64,000 nt of DNA from Actinomycetota bacterium (GTDB taxonomy: Bacteria > Actinomycetota > UBA4738 > HRBIN12). Position 1 is the first letter of the stretch, and each line of letters starts with the position of its first letter. Under the pieces are notes generated by a model, which searched no databases, was not told the origin of the DNA, and worked only from the letters and a program-made list of their open reading frames with translations. Location of the stretch: assembly GCA_035697485.1 (NCBI GenBank), contig DASSCU010000024.1:62001-126000 (forward strand), written 5' to 3'. Below are positions 50,972 through 59,005 of the stretch, piece after piece. The translations under genes were made by a program, and so were the position numbers.

Positions 50972-53098
50972 TCAGGAGGCGGGAACCACCAGGGCGTCGA
51001 CGGCGACGCACCCCCCGGGCGAGACGATCACCGGGTTGACGTCGAGGGCATCGAGCAGATCGCCGAGGTCGGCCGCCAGCACGGACAGGCGCGACGCCGC
51101 GGCCGCCAACGAGTCGACGTCGCCGGGCTCGGCGCCACGCACGCCGTCGAGCAGTCGACGCGCCTGCAGCCGGTCGATCAGCCGTCGGGCCCCCGGCTCG
51201 TCGAGCGGCGGCAACGCCAACACCCGGTCGTGGAGCAGTTCCACGAGGATCCCTCCGGCCGCGACCAACACGAGCGGGCCGAACGTCGGGTCGCGCACGA
51301 CACCGAGCGCTACCTCGACGCCGGTGGGCGCCATCGCCCCGACGGTGACCTGCGGCCCCAGCCGGCCGGCCACGTCGTCGTACGCGGCGCGCACCCCGGC
51401 GGCTTCGACCAGACCGAGCCGCACGCCCCCCACGTCGGACTTGTGCGGCAGGCCCGGTGCGGCGGTTTTCAGCACGACGGGGAACCCGATCGCCTCGGCT
51501 GCGGCGACCGCCTCGTCGGCGGTCGAGGCCGGGCGAGCCTCGATCACGCGCACCCCGTAGTCCGCGAGCAGGGCCAAACCCTCGAGCTCGCCGAACTCCT
51601 CGCCGGTGGCCAGTCGCTCTCGCCAGCGTGCACGGACCTCGTCGGGCACGGGAGCGGGAGTCGTCGCAACCGCACGGGCCCGCACATCGCGGTGGGCGAG
51701 CAGGGCCCGCAGCGCGACGAGCCCCGATGACGTGCCCTCCAGCACGGGGATGCCGAGGTCGCGCAGGTACGCGGCTTCCTCGAGCGCGACGGCGCTGGCG
51801 AGGTTGGAGAGCACACAGAAAGGCTTGGTGGTCGCCTCCCACACCTCACGGGCCACCTGGAGGTAGCCCTCGTCGTAGGGCTCACCCTGCCGGGTGAGAT
51901 CCACCACGAACGCCATCGCTGCGGTGTCGGGGTCGTCGTGCAGCACGAGGAACGACTCGCGGAAGATCCGATCCGCGTCGATGCCAGTGCCCCATGCGTC
52001 GAGCGGGTTGGCGGCCTCCAGGCCCGGATCCAGCGCGTCGTCGATCGCCGCGACCGTCCGCTGCGAGATCGCCGCGAACCTCACGCCGAGATCGTGCGCC
52101 CGATCGACGAACAGCGCGCGCTCCCCACCTGAGTCGTGCACACTGGCGATGCCGCGGCCACCGCCACTCACGCGCCTCGGGGACGAGAACAGCTCCATCG
52201 CGTCCGCCATCTCCTCGAGCGTGAGCACCTCGTGCGCGCCGTAGGCGTCGAAGAGCGCCTCGTAGGCGCCGTGTTCGCCCGCGAGCGCGCCGGAGTGCGC
52301 GGTGACCATCGCCTTCGAGCCCTCCGTGCGCCCCACCTTGAGAGCGATCACGGGCACGTCGAGCGATGACGCACGCTCGAGTTCCGCGCGGAAGGCATCG
52401 GGATCGCGCACCGTCTCGAGCAGCAGCGCCAGGACGCGCGTCTCATCACGCGTGAGGGCGTACCGCATGTAGTCGGCCATCGTCGAGCCGAGCTCCTGAC
52501 CGCTCGAGACGAGCAGGTTGAACCCGATGCCGCGATCGTTGAACGCCAGGGCCGCGAACGCCGATCCGCTGTGCGAGATGAACGTCACCGGCCCGTGGCG
52601 AAGGTCGTCGGGGGTCGGGAACCCGGTCGCACGGAGCCTCACGGTCTCATGCAGGAACCCCATGCCGTTGCCTCCGCACATCGGGATGCCTGCCTCACTC
52701 GCGATCGCCGCGAGACGGTCCTGCAGCGGGAGCAGACCCGGCTCGGGTGGCTCCTCCTCGTACAGCGAGGAGAAGGTCACGAGCGACCGGGCGCCGGCCG
52801 CCACGGCGTCACGGGCGGCGTGCTCGATGCGCTGGTTCGCGACCCCGAGGATCGCAAGGTCGGGTGCGTGCGGCACCGCGCCGATCGACGGGTAGCAGGG
52901 AAGCCCGAGCACCTCGTCGTAGCCGGGGTTCACGGGGAAGATCTCGCCCTCGTACCCGCCCCGGCGGAGCTCCACCACCATCTGGTGGCCGAGCGAGCCC
53001 TCCTTCACCGAAGCGCCCACGACCGCGACGGAGCGAGCCTCGAGCATCGGCTCGAGGCTCGGCCTCGTGCGGGTCACGTCGTCGGCGACCGTCGCCAC
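50972..53098 (-). CDS. ADP-forming acyl-CoA synthetase
   Basis: The 708-residue protein fuses the two parts of NDP-forming acyl-CoA synthetases. The CoA-binding/ligase part (about 14-470) has SVAVVGASVKEGSLG, FISHSGSAFAAL and AHSGALAGEHGAYEALFDA. The ATP-grasp part (about 490-700) has FPVVLKTAAPGLPHKSDVGG and LVLVAAGGILVELL. It converts an acyl-CoA plus ADP to the free acid plus ATP, or the reverse. The GTG start directly follows the stop of the FAD oxidoreductase, so the two genes are co-translated and probably share a substrate chain. Confidence 0.9.
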   Translation of the reverse strand: MATVADDVTRTRPSLEPMLEARSVAVVGASVKEGSLGHQMVVELRRGGYEGEIFPVNPGYDEVLGLPCYPSIGAVPHAPDLAILGVANQRIEHAARDAVAAGARSLVTFSSLYEEEPPEPGLLPLQDRLAAIASEAGIPMCGGNGMGFLHETVRLRATGFPTPDDLRHGPVTFISHSGSAFAALAFNDRGIGFNLLVSSGQELGSTMADYMRYALTRDETRVLALLLETVRDPDAFRAELERASSLDVPVIALKVGRTEGSKAMVTAHSGALAGEHGAYEALFDAYGAHEVLTLEEMADAMELFSSPRRVSGGGRGIASVHDSGGERALFVDRAHDLGVRFAAISQRTVAAIDDALDPGLEAANPLDAWGTGIDADRIFRESFLVLHDDPDTAAMAFVVDLTRQGEPYDEGYLQVAREVWEATTKPFCVLSNLASAVALEEAAYLRDLGIPVLEGTSSGLVALRALLAHRDVRARAVATTPAPVPDEVRARWRERLATGEEFGELEGLALLADYGVRVIEARPASTADEAVAAAEAIGFPVVLKTAAPGLPHKSDVGGVRLGLVEAAGVRAAYDDVAGRLGPQVTVGAMAPTGVEVALGVVRDPTFGPLVLVAAGGILVELLHDRVLALPPLDEPGARRLIDRLQARRLLDGVRGAEPGDVDSLAAAASRLSVLAADLGDLLDALDVNPVIVSPGGCVAVDALVVPAS

Positions 53099-54718
53099 CT
53101 ACTTCTTCGCGATGGCCTTGTCCTTCACGGCCGCCTTGTATGCCTGCCAGCCGGGGATGCCGTTCACGCCGCCGCCCCCATGGGTCGCGCACGAACCGTG
53201 GTACAGACCTTTGATCGGCGTGCGGAAGTCGGCGTACCCCGGCGCCGGACGCATGTGGAACAGCTGGTCCACGCTCAGCTCCCCGTGGAAGATGTTCCCG
53301 CCGATCAGGCCGAGGTCCTGCTCCATGTCGTAGGGCCCGATCACCTGGTAGTCGATGATCGAGTCGCGGAAGTTCGGCGCGAGCTCGTTGTAGCCGTCGA
53401 AGATGCGGTTCGCGTAGGCGTCGAGCTCCTCGCGGTGCGGCTCGTTCACCCAGTCGTCGGGCACCCACTGCGTGAACATCGAGAACACGTGCACGCCGTC
53501 GGGCGCGAGCTTCTTGTCGAGCGTGGTCGGGATCGTGCCGTCGACGAAGGGCGCAACCGCGGGCTTGCGGTCGATGTGCGCGTCCTGGAACGCGCGCTCC
53601 GCGTACTGGGGGGAGAGGCAGAGCTCGACCGAGCCCGTGTGGTGGTCCTGCTGTTCCTTGCCGGGCATCGAGGTGAAGTCGGGAAGCTCGCTGATCGCGA
53701 CGTTGATCTTCACCGTGCCCGAGCGGGTCTTCCATCGCTCGATGTCCCAGACGAAGTCGGCCGGCAGCTCGTTGCGGTCGAGCAGGTCCAAGAACCCGAT
53801 CTTCGGGTGGATGCAGGAGACGACGACCGGGGCCCGCAGCTCCTCGTCGCTCTCGAGCGCGACGCCCACCGCGCGTCCGCCGCGCGTCAGGATCTTCTTC
53901 ACCTTCGCCTCGGTGCGGATCTCGCAGCCGAAGGACTCGGCGCTGCGGCGGATCGAGTCGCTCACCGCGCCCATGCCGCCCTGCTGGAAGCCCCAGCTGC
54001 CCAGGTGGCCGTCGCCCACGTCGCCGATCGAGTGGTGCAGCATCACGTAGGCGGTGCCCGGCTCGTCGGGGCCGGCCCACGTGCCGATCACGCCGTTCAC
54101 CGTGAGCATCGCCTTGATCGCATCGGACTCGAACCAGTCGTCGAGCAGGTCGGTCACGCTCATCGTGAACAGCCGGGTCACGTCGGCGACGCCGCGCTGG
54201 CCGAGCTTGCGCATGTTCCACGCCGTCTGCAGCTGCGGCAACAGGTCGCCGAGCTTCATCGAACCGACGTGGGGCGGCACGGAGAGCAGCAGCGGCCCGA
54301 GCACGTCGCTCACGCCCTTCATCCAGGCTTCCCATTTGGGAAGCGTGTCCGCGTCCTTCTTCGAGAACTGCGCGATCGAGTCGTAGCTCTTCCTCGCGTC
54401 GTCTGCGTAGACCGTGATCGCGCGACCGTCGGGGAACGCCTGGAAGTAGGGACCGAAGGGCGTCACGTCGTAGCCGTGGCGCTTCAGGTTCAGCTCGCGG
54501 ATGATCGTCGGCGGCATCAGCGACATCACGTAGCTGTAGGTCGTGACGTTGATGTCGGGGTGGTCGGCGAACGGGGCGCTCGTGTCGGCCGCGCCGCCGG
54601 TCTTGTTGCGGCTCTCCAGCACGACCGTGCGGGCGCCGTGACGTGCGAAGTACGCGCCGCTCGTGAGTCCGTTGTGTCCGCCGCCGATGACGATCGCGTC
54701 GTAAGTGTTCGAAGCCAT
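53099..54718 (-). CDS. FAD-dependent oxidoreductase, PYROXD2/phytoene-desaturase-like
   Basis: This 539-residue flavoprotein has the dinucleotide motif DAIVIGGGHNGLTSGAYFAR, then VVLESRNKTGGAA, the middle motif GSWGFQQGGMGAVSDSI and a C-terminal FAD contact GSCATHGGGGVNGIPGWQAY. It is nearest to the PYROXD2 group of phytoene-dehydrogenase-like proteins, which have no proven reaction. No carotenoid genes are close. It leads an operon with the acyl-CoA synthetase and is divergent from a TetR gene, so it is likely repressed by that regulator. Confidence 0.85.
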   Translation of the reverse strand: MASNTYDAIVIGGGHNGLTSGAYFARHGARTVVLESRNKTGGAADTSAPFADHPDINVTTYSYVMSLMPPTIIRELNLKRHGYDVTPFGPYFQAFPDGRAITVYADDARKSYDSIAQFSKKDADTLPKWEAWMKGVSDVLGPLLLSVPPHVGSMKLGDLLPQLQTAWNMRKLGQRGVADVTRLFTMSVTDLLDDWFESDAIKAMLTVNGVIGTWAGPDEPGTAYVMLHHSIGDVGDGHLGSWGFQQGGMGAVSDSIRRSAESFGCEIRTEAKVKKILTRGGRAVGVALESDEELRAPVVVSCIHPKIGFLDLLDRNELPADFVWDIERWKTRSGTVKINVAISELPDFTSMPGKEQQDHHTGSVELCLSPQYAERAFQDAHIDRKPAVAPFVDGTIPTTLDKKLAPDGVHVFSMFTQWVPDDWVNEPHREELDAYANRIFDGYNELAPNFRDSIIDYQVIGPYDMEQDLGLIGGNIFHGELSVDQLFHMRPAPGYADFRTPIKGLYHGSCATHGGGGVNGIPGWQAYKAAVKDKAIAKK

Positions 54719-54759
54719 GACGAGCAGTCCTTCCCTGGAGACCTGTCCGGAACCCGGGC

Positions 54760-54789
54760 AGTATGGCTTGACTTTGAATCACCAGTCAA
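54760..54789 (-). promoter_or_regulatory. Promoter of the FAD/acyl-CoA operon
   Basis: On the minus strand TTGACT (54789-54784) and CATACT (54765-54760) are separated by 18 bases. The -35 is one arm of an inverted repeat. Confidence 0.5.
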
Positions 54790-54804
54790 CTCGGCCCCTG
54801 GTGA
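54768..54804. promoter_or_regulatory. Candidate TetR operator, overlapping inverted repeats
   Basis: TTGACT (54768-54773) pairs with AGTCAA (54784-54789), and TCACCAG (54779-54785) pairs with CTGGTGA (54798-54804). Both dyads lie between the TetR gene and the operon it faces, across the -35 of the latter. Confidence 0.5.
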
Positions 54805-54813
54805 CCTCGGGTT

Positions 54814-54841
54814 TTGACTTCGCAGGTCATGCCGGTACAGT
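54814..54841 (+). promoter_or_regulatory. Promoter of the TetR gene
   Basis: TTGACT (54814-54819) and TACAGT (54836-54841) with a 16-base spacer predict transcription from about 54848, which rules out starts upstream of that point. Confidence 0.5.
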
Positions 54842-54912
54842 TGCTTGAACGCTCATACAAGGAACGGGCGCCGACGGCCTCAAGCTGTGCGGCGTTCAGG
54901 ACGGAGGCACCG

Positions 54913-55548
54913 TTGGCTCGCGCACGTCAGAAGAACGGGAAGGACCGCCACCAGGAGATCCTGGAAGCGGCCGCGCGCGTGATCACCGACCGCGGGCTCG
55001 CCGAGACGCGCATCCAGGACATCGCCGAGCGGTGCGGCGTCTCCCCCGGCCTAATCCTCTACTACTTCGAGTCGAAGGACCGCCTGCTCGTCGAGGCGCT
55101 CACCTATGCGAACGACAAGTACTACCTGGCGCAGGCGCGCGACCTTCGCCGCCTCGACTCGGCGCGCGATCAGCTCTGGCGCCTGATCGACCTGTCGGTG
55201 CCGGGGTTGCTTCCCGACTTCGAGCGGCTCGAGGAGTGGGCGCTGTGGATCGAGATCTGGGTGCGCGCCCTGCGCGACCCAGCGCTCGCGAAGGAGCGCG
55301 AGGTGCTCGACCGTCGCTGGCGTCAGTCGATCGCCGACATCGTGCGGCAGGGACGCACCACCGGCGAGTTCGACGACGGGGAGGATGCCGACGAGATCGG
55401 CATGAAGCTCGGCGCGCTGATCGACGGGCTCGCGATCCAGGTCCTGATGAACGATACGCAGGTCAACCCCGAGCACATGCAGCGCATGTGCCGGGAGGTC
55501 GCGGCGAGCCTGATCGGGTTCGAGCTGGAAACCGCGACGAGCGCCTAG
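54913..55548 (+). CDS. TetR-family transcriptional repressor
   Basis: The 211-residue regulator has the TetR helix-turn-helix: HQEILEAAARVITDRGL, TRIQDIAERCGVSPGLILYYF, then ESKDRLLVEALTYAND. The C-terminal ligand domain resembles the BetI/TetR_C_6 type. The TTG at 54913 is chosen because GGAGG lies six bases upstream, because the predicted promoter starts at about 54848, and because TetR proteins begin a few residues before the first helix. It is divergent from the FAD oxidoreductase/acyl-CoA synthetase operon and probably controls it and itself. Confidence 0.86.
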   Translation: MARARQKNGKDRHQEILEAAARVITDRGLAETRIQDIAERCGVSPGLILYYFESKDRLLVEALTYANDKYYLAQARDLRRLDSARDQLWRLIDLSVPGLLPDFERLEEWALWIEIWVRALRDPALAKEREVLDRRWRQSIADIVRQGRTTGEFDDGEDADEIGMKLGALIDGLAIQVLMNDTQVNPEHMQRMCREVAASLIGFELETATSA

Positions 55549-56548
55549 GTCTCCGACGCGAGCCCGGCTCGGTCGGCGAGCAGGCAGATCAGCTCGAACG
55601 CGATGCGCGTGGCGTTCTGCGCCGTCATGGCGTTCGGGGAATCGAGCGAGGGCATCAGCTCCACGACGTCGGCGCCGATCAGGTTCATGCCGCGCATGCC
55701 CTGCAGCACCCGGATCGCCTCCTTCATCGTGAGACCCTCCTCGCCGGGCTCGGGGTTCGAGACCGCGGGGGCGATCGTCGTGTCGAGCGCGTCGAGGTCG
55801 AACGAGACGTACACGGGCAGGTCGCCCACGCGCTCTCGGATCAGCCCGACCGTGCCGTCGATGCCCAGGTCGTCGTCGAACTCGTCCTTCGTGACGATGC
55901 GATAGCCGAGCTCGCGGCTCGTCTTGCCGGGATCCATCCAGACGTCGTGGCCGCGGATGCCGATCTGCACGCTGCGCGTCGCGTCGACGTGGCGCTCGTG
56001 CACCGACTTCGACGCCCAATGACCCGCGCTGTCGAACGCCCCGTACCAGTTCGGGAAGTCGTCGTACGTGTCGTAGTGCGCGTCGAAGTGCACGATCGCG
56101 GCGGGCTGCCCGTGCCGCGACTCCGGCCCCGCGGTCGCGCGCAGGATCGCCAGCGAGATCGAGTGGTACCGCCGATCGAGACCGGACGCGCGCCGGCGCG
56201 GTCGATCGCCCCGTAGAAGGTCTCGATCTCACGCACCGCTCGGAGGTTCACGAGCGACTCGTGGATCGGCACGTCGCCGAGGTCGTGGATACGGCATGCG
56301 CTCCACGGATCGAGCTGCCACTTCAGATGGAAGCGACGATACGCCGTCGAGACGTCGCGAACCGCGCGGGGTCCGAGATGCTGGTCGCGTCACGTCGTGC
56401 CGTTCCCCGAGCTGTGCGGCACGCCGACGAGCGCGATGTCGCACTCGGTCGGGTCGGGAACGTGCGGACACCGAAAGAGCGTCGGCACGCCCCACCAGTG
56501 CAGGAAGTCGAGATCCCGCCGGCTGAACTCGTACTCGGACGGCTCCAT
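55545..56548 (-). pseudogene. Agmatinase/ureohydrolase, nonsense codon and one-base deletion
   Basis: The gene encodes a complete ureohydrolase of about 334 residues, starting MEPSEYEFSRRDLDFLHWWG behind GGAGGAGGG. After VGVPHSSGNGTT an in-frame TGA interrupts it (about 56390), and the frame then continues RDQHLGPRAVRDVSTAY and PIHESLVNLRAVREIET. At SIGG a G is missing from the expected GGTGACCAC (about 56170), the manganese motif GGDHS. After the shift come HFDAHYDTYDDF and VSFDLDALDTT with all other metal ligands. If repaired, it would hydrolyse agmatine or a similar guanidino compound to urea. The stop overlaps the TetR gene end by four bases. Confidence 0.85.
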
Positions 56549-56574
56549 CGGACATCCCTCCTCCCGTGCCGCGG

Positions 56575-56580
56575 AGTGTA
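56575..56580 (-). promoter_or_regulatory. -10 box TACACT of the ureohydrolase gene
   Basis: Minus-strand TACACT predicts a leader of about 20 bases holding the GGAGGAGGG ribosome site. Confidence 0.4.
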
Positions 56581-56608
56581 GGGGCTGACCCTCGGCTCGG
56601 GCGGTCGG

Positions 56609-56614
56609 TACGCT
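56609..56614 (+). promoter_or_regulatory. -10 box TACGCT, near-leaderless start
   Basis: TACGCT ends ten bases before the ATG of the nucleoside hydrolase; no ribosome site is visible. Confidence 0.45.
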
Positions 56615-56624
56615 TCGGCGCGGT

Positions 56625-57635
56625 ATGCGACCCCGCCAACTGATCCTCGACGTCGACACCGGCGTCGACGATGCGCTCGCGATCCTGTACGCCGTCGCCT
56701 CGCCCGAGGTCGACCTTCGCGCCGTCACGTGCACGAACGGCAACGTGCCGCTCGACCTCGTCGTGCGCAACACGTTGGCCGTGCTCGAAGCAGCAGGACG
56801 AGGCGACGTGGAGGTGGCGGCCGGGGCCACCGCTCCACTCGTGGAGCCGCGGAAGCACGGGTACGAGATTCACGGACCAGAGGGGCTCGGCGATGCGTCG
56901 GTGCCGCCGCCGATCGCCGAAGTCTCGACGCGACCCGCGGTGCAGCTGCTGATCGAAGAGGTCATGGCGCACCCGGGCGAGATCCTGCTGGTCTCCACCG
57001 GGCCTCTCACGAACATCGCGCTGGCGCTCCGCGAGGAACCGAGCCTTCTCGACCTCGTCGAGGGCTACACGTTGATGGCCGGTGCGTTCCGGGGCCGAGG
57101 GAACACCCTGCCTCGCAGCGAGGCGAACGTCTGGTTCGATCCGGAGGCCGCGGCCGAGCTCCTGGCAGCCATCGAGCGCCGACCGATCGATCCGCTTCCG
57201 CTCGCCATCGGCCTCGACGTGACCGAGGAGGTCGTGCTGCGACCTGCCGACGTCGACGTGATCTGTACGCCCGCACCCGAGTCCCGGCTCGCGCGACTGA
57301 TCCACGACGCCACCACGTTCTACATCGCGTTCGAGACGTCGACCCGCCCGCGGATCGGTGGCTGCTTCCTGCACGACCCGCTCGCGGTCGCCGCCGCGAT
57401 CGATGCGTCGCTGGTCTCCACCGCGACCTGCCACGTCGAGATCGAGCTCGAAGGACGGCACACGCGCGGGGAGACGGTCGCCGACTTCCTCGAGATGTGG
57501 CGCCATCCACTGAACGCCGGGTACGGGCTCGCCGACGCGTCCGACAACCTCCGCGCGGCGTTCCAGGTGGACGAGGCCGCGTTCGGATCCCGCTTCGTCG
57601 AGCGATTACGGTCCCTCGTGGAAGCGTGCGCGTGA
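56625..57635 (+). CDS. Inosine-uridine-type nucleoside hydrolase
   Basis: The 336-residue enzyme has the calcium-binding signature ILDVDTGVDDALAILYA, then TNGNVPLDLVVRNTLAVLE, ILLVSTGPLTNIALAL, EANVWFDPEAA and a late metal ligand in CFLHDPLAVAAA. It splits ribonucleosides to base plus ribose. The base could feed the pyrimidine operon at 39796, and the ribose is taken by the ribokinase that overlaps its end. It is cytoplasmic and has no signal peptide. Confidence 0.93.
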   Translation: MRPRQLILDVDTGVDDALAILYAVASPEVDLRAVTCTNGNVPLDLVVRNTLAVLEAAGRGDVEVAAGATAPLVEPRKHGYEIHGPEGLGDASVPPPIAEVSTRPAVQLLIEEVMAHPGEILLVSTGPLTNIALALREEPSLLDLVEGYTLMAGAFRGRGNTLPRSEANVWFDPEAAAELLAAIERRPIDPLPLAIGLDVTEEVVLRPADVDVICTPAPESRLARLIHDATTFYIAFETSTRPRIGGCFLHDPLAVAAAIDASLVSTATCHVEIELEGRHTRGETVADFLEMWRHPLNAGYGLADASDNLRAAFQVDEAAFGSRFVERLRSLVEACA

Positions 57636-58585
57636 ACGTTGCTGGAGGCATCGGCGAGGGCGGGACCCGAGGTGACACGCTCGCCGTGGTCGGGGCGATC
57701 AACGTCGACCTCGTCGTGCGCGGGACACGGCTCCCGGCCGTCGGGGAGACCGTCGTGGGCGGCGCATTCTCTCAGCACCAAGGCGGCAAAGGGGGGAACC
57801 AGGCCGTTGCGGCCGCACGGGCACTCGGCACGCACGGGCGGGTCGCGATGATCGGCGCCGTCGGTCCCGACGCGTTCGGTGAACCGGCCCGCGAGTTGCT
57901 CACGATCGAGGGCGTGGACGTTACGCACGTCGTGATCGACCGGTCGGCGACGACCGGGGTCGCGCTGATCTCGGTCGACGCGAGGGGCGAGAACCAGATC
58001 ACGGTCGCGCCCGGCGCGAACGCGGGCCTGAACGCGTCGTCGGTAGTGGCGGCCCTCGACGCGATCGGGACCGCGACGGGCGCGGTGCTCGCCAGTCTCG
58101 AGGTGCCGCTCGATGCCGTCGAGGCGGCCGCCCGATGGAGCCACGACCGAGGGGTGCCGTTCGTGCTGAACCCGGCGCCGGCGCGGGCCGAGGCGCACGA
58201 GTTGCTGCCGTTCGCGCGGGTGGTCACGCCCAACGTCGGCGAGCTGGCGATCCTCGCGGCGCAGGCCGAAGAACCACGCGGGGGCGCGAAGCGGCTCGCC
58301 TCCGGCTACGACGGGCTGTCGGTGGTCGTGACGTTGGGAGACCAGGGCGCGATCGCCTATGGGCCCGAGGGGGAGACGAAGGTCGCGGCGCCGAAGATCC
58401 GGGCGATCGACACGACCGGCGCCGGCGACACGCTCAACGGCGTGCTCGCGGCCGGGATGCTCGAGGGCATGACGCTCGCCGACGCGCTGCGCCGAGCCGT
58501 CGTCGCGGCGGCGCTCTCGGTGGGGACCACGGGCGCGCGCGAAGGCATGCCGACCCGCGAGCAGATCGACGCGGCGGTCAGCTAG
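57632..58585 (+). CDS. Ribokinase (PfkB family)
   Basis: The 317-residue kinase has the PfkB patterns AINVDLVVRGTRLPAVGETV, HQGGKGGNQAVAAARAL, LNPAPA, TPNVGEL and the active-site DTTGAGDTLNGVLAAG with catalytic Asp. It phosphorylates ribose, here most likely the ribose freed by the preceding nucleoside hydrolase. Its GTG overlaps that gene's stop as GTGA; a GTG two codons upstream is also possible. A transporter for nucleosides is not in the window. Confidence 0.92.
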   Translation: MNVAGGIGEGGTRGDTLAVVGAINVDLVVRGTRLPAVGETVVGGAFSQHQGGKGGNQAVAAARALGTHGRVAMIGAVGPDAFGEPARELLTIEGVDVTHVVIDRSATTGVALISVDARGENQITVAPGANAGLNASSVVAALDAIGTATGAVLASLEVPLDAVEAAARWSHDRGVPFVLNPAPARAEAHELLPFARVVTPNVGELAILAAQAEEPRGGAKRLASGYDGLSVVVTLGDQGAIAYGPEGETKVAAPKIRAIDTTGAGDTLNGVLAAGMLEGMTLADALRRAVVAAALSVGTTGAREGMPTREQIDAAVS

Positions 58586-59005
58586 GCGCGGACGACCTCG
58601 GCGAGCATCTCGACGACCTTCGTTGCGCCGCTGCCGTCGGCGTCGAGGTCGGGGTTGTAGCAGGCCAGCGTGATGCCGAGGCAGCGAAGGTCGCGCACCA
58701 ACGGCGCGAGCAACGCGGTCAGCTCACCCCACGTGAGCCCGTCGGGCTGCGGCGCGTCCACGCTGAGCTCGCCGGGGTCGAGCACGTCGACGTCGGTGAA
58801 CACCCAATAGCGGCGGGCGCCCTGCGGACGCGCGGCTGCCGGGGTCGCGCTCGGCCGGGCCGAGGACCACGTCGAGGTCGCCGAGATCGCGCGCGCCGAG
58901 CGCCTCGACGACGCCCACGCCGCGGAGCACACTCGGCGCGCGCACCGTACCCACGGGCTCGCCGACGCAGTCGATCGGCACACCGAAGAGCGTGACGCCG
59001 CTCAC
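58582..59005 (-). pseudogene. Arginase-like ureohydrolase remnant, internal deletion and frameshift
   Basis: The 5' part reads SGVTLFGVPIDCVGEPVGTV and ARDLGDLDVVLGPAERD, the typical start of arginase-family proteins. The 3' part, in a shifted frame, reads RRYWVFTDVDVLDPGELSVD, LTWGELTALL and CYNPDLDADGSGA. The middle, including the GGDHS and DAH metal motifs (over 100 residues), is absent. It cannot be active. The GTG overlaps the stop of the dimethylglycine-dehydrogenase gene as GTGA, and the stop overlaps the ribokinase end by four bases. Confidence 0.75.

Noticed and set aside
52571-54817. Long plus-strand frame opposite the FAD oxidoreductase and acyl-CoA synthetase
   Set aside because: It is antisense to two well-supported enzymes, has no motif or ribosome site, and crosses their junction.
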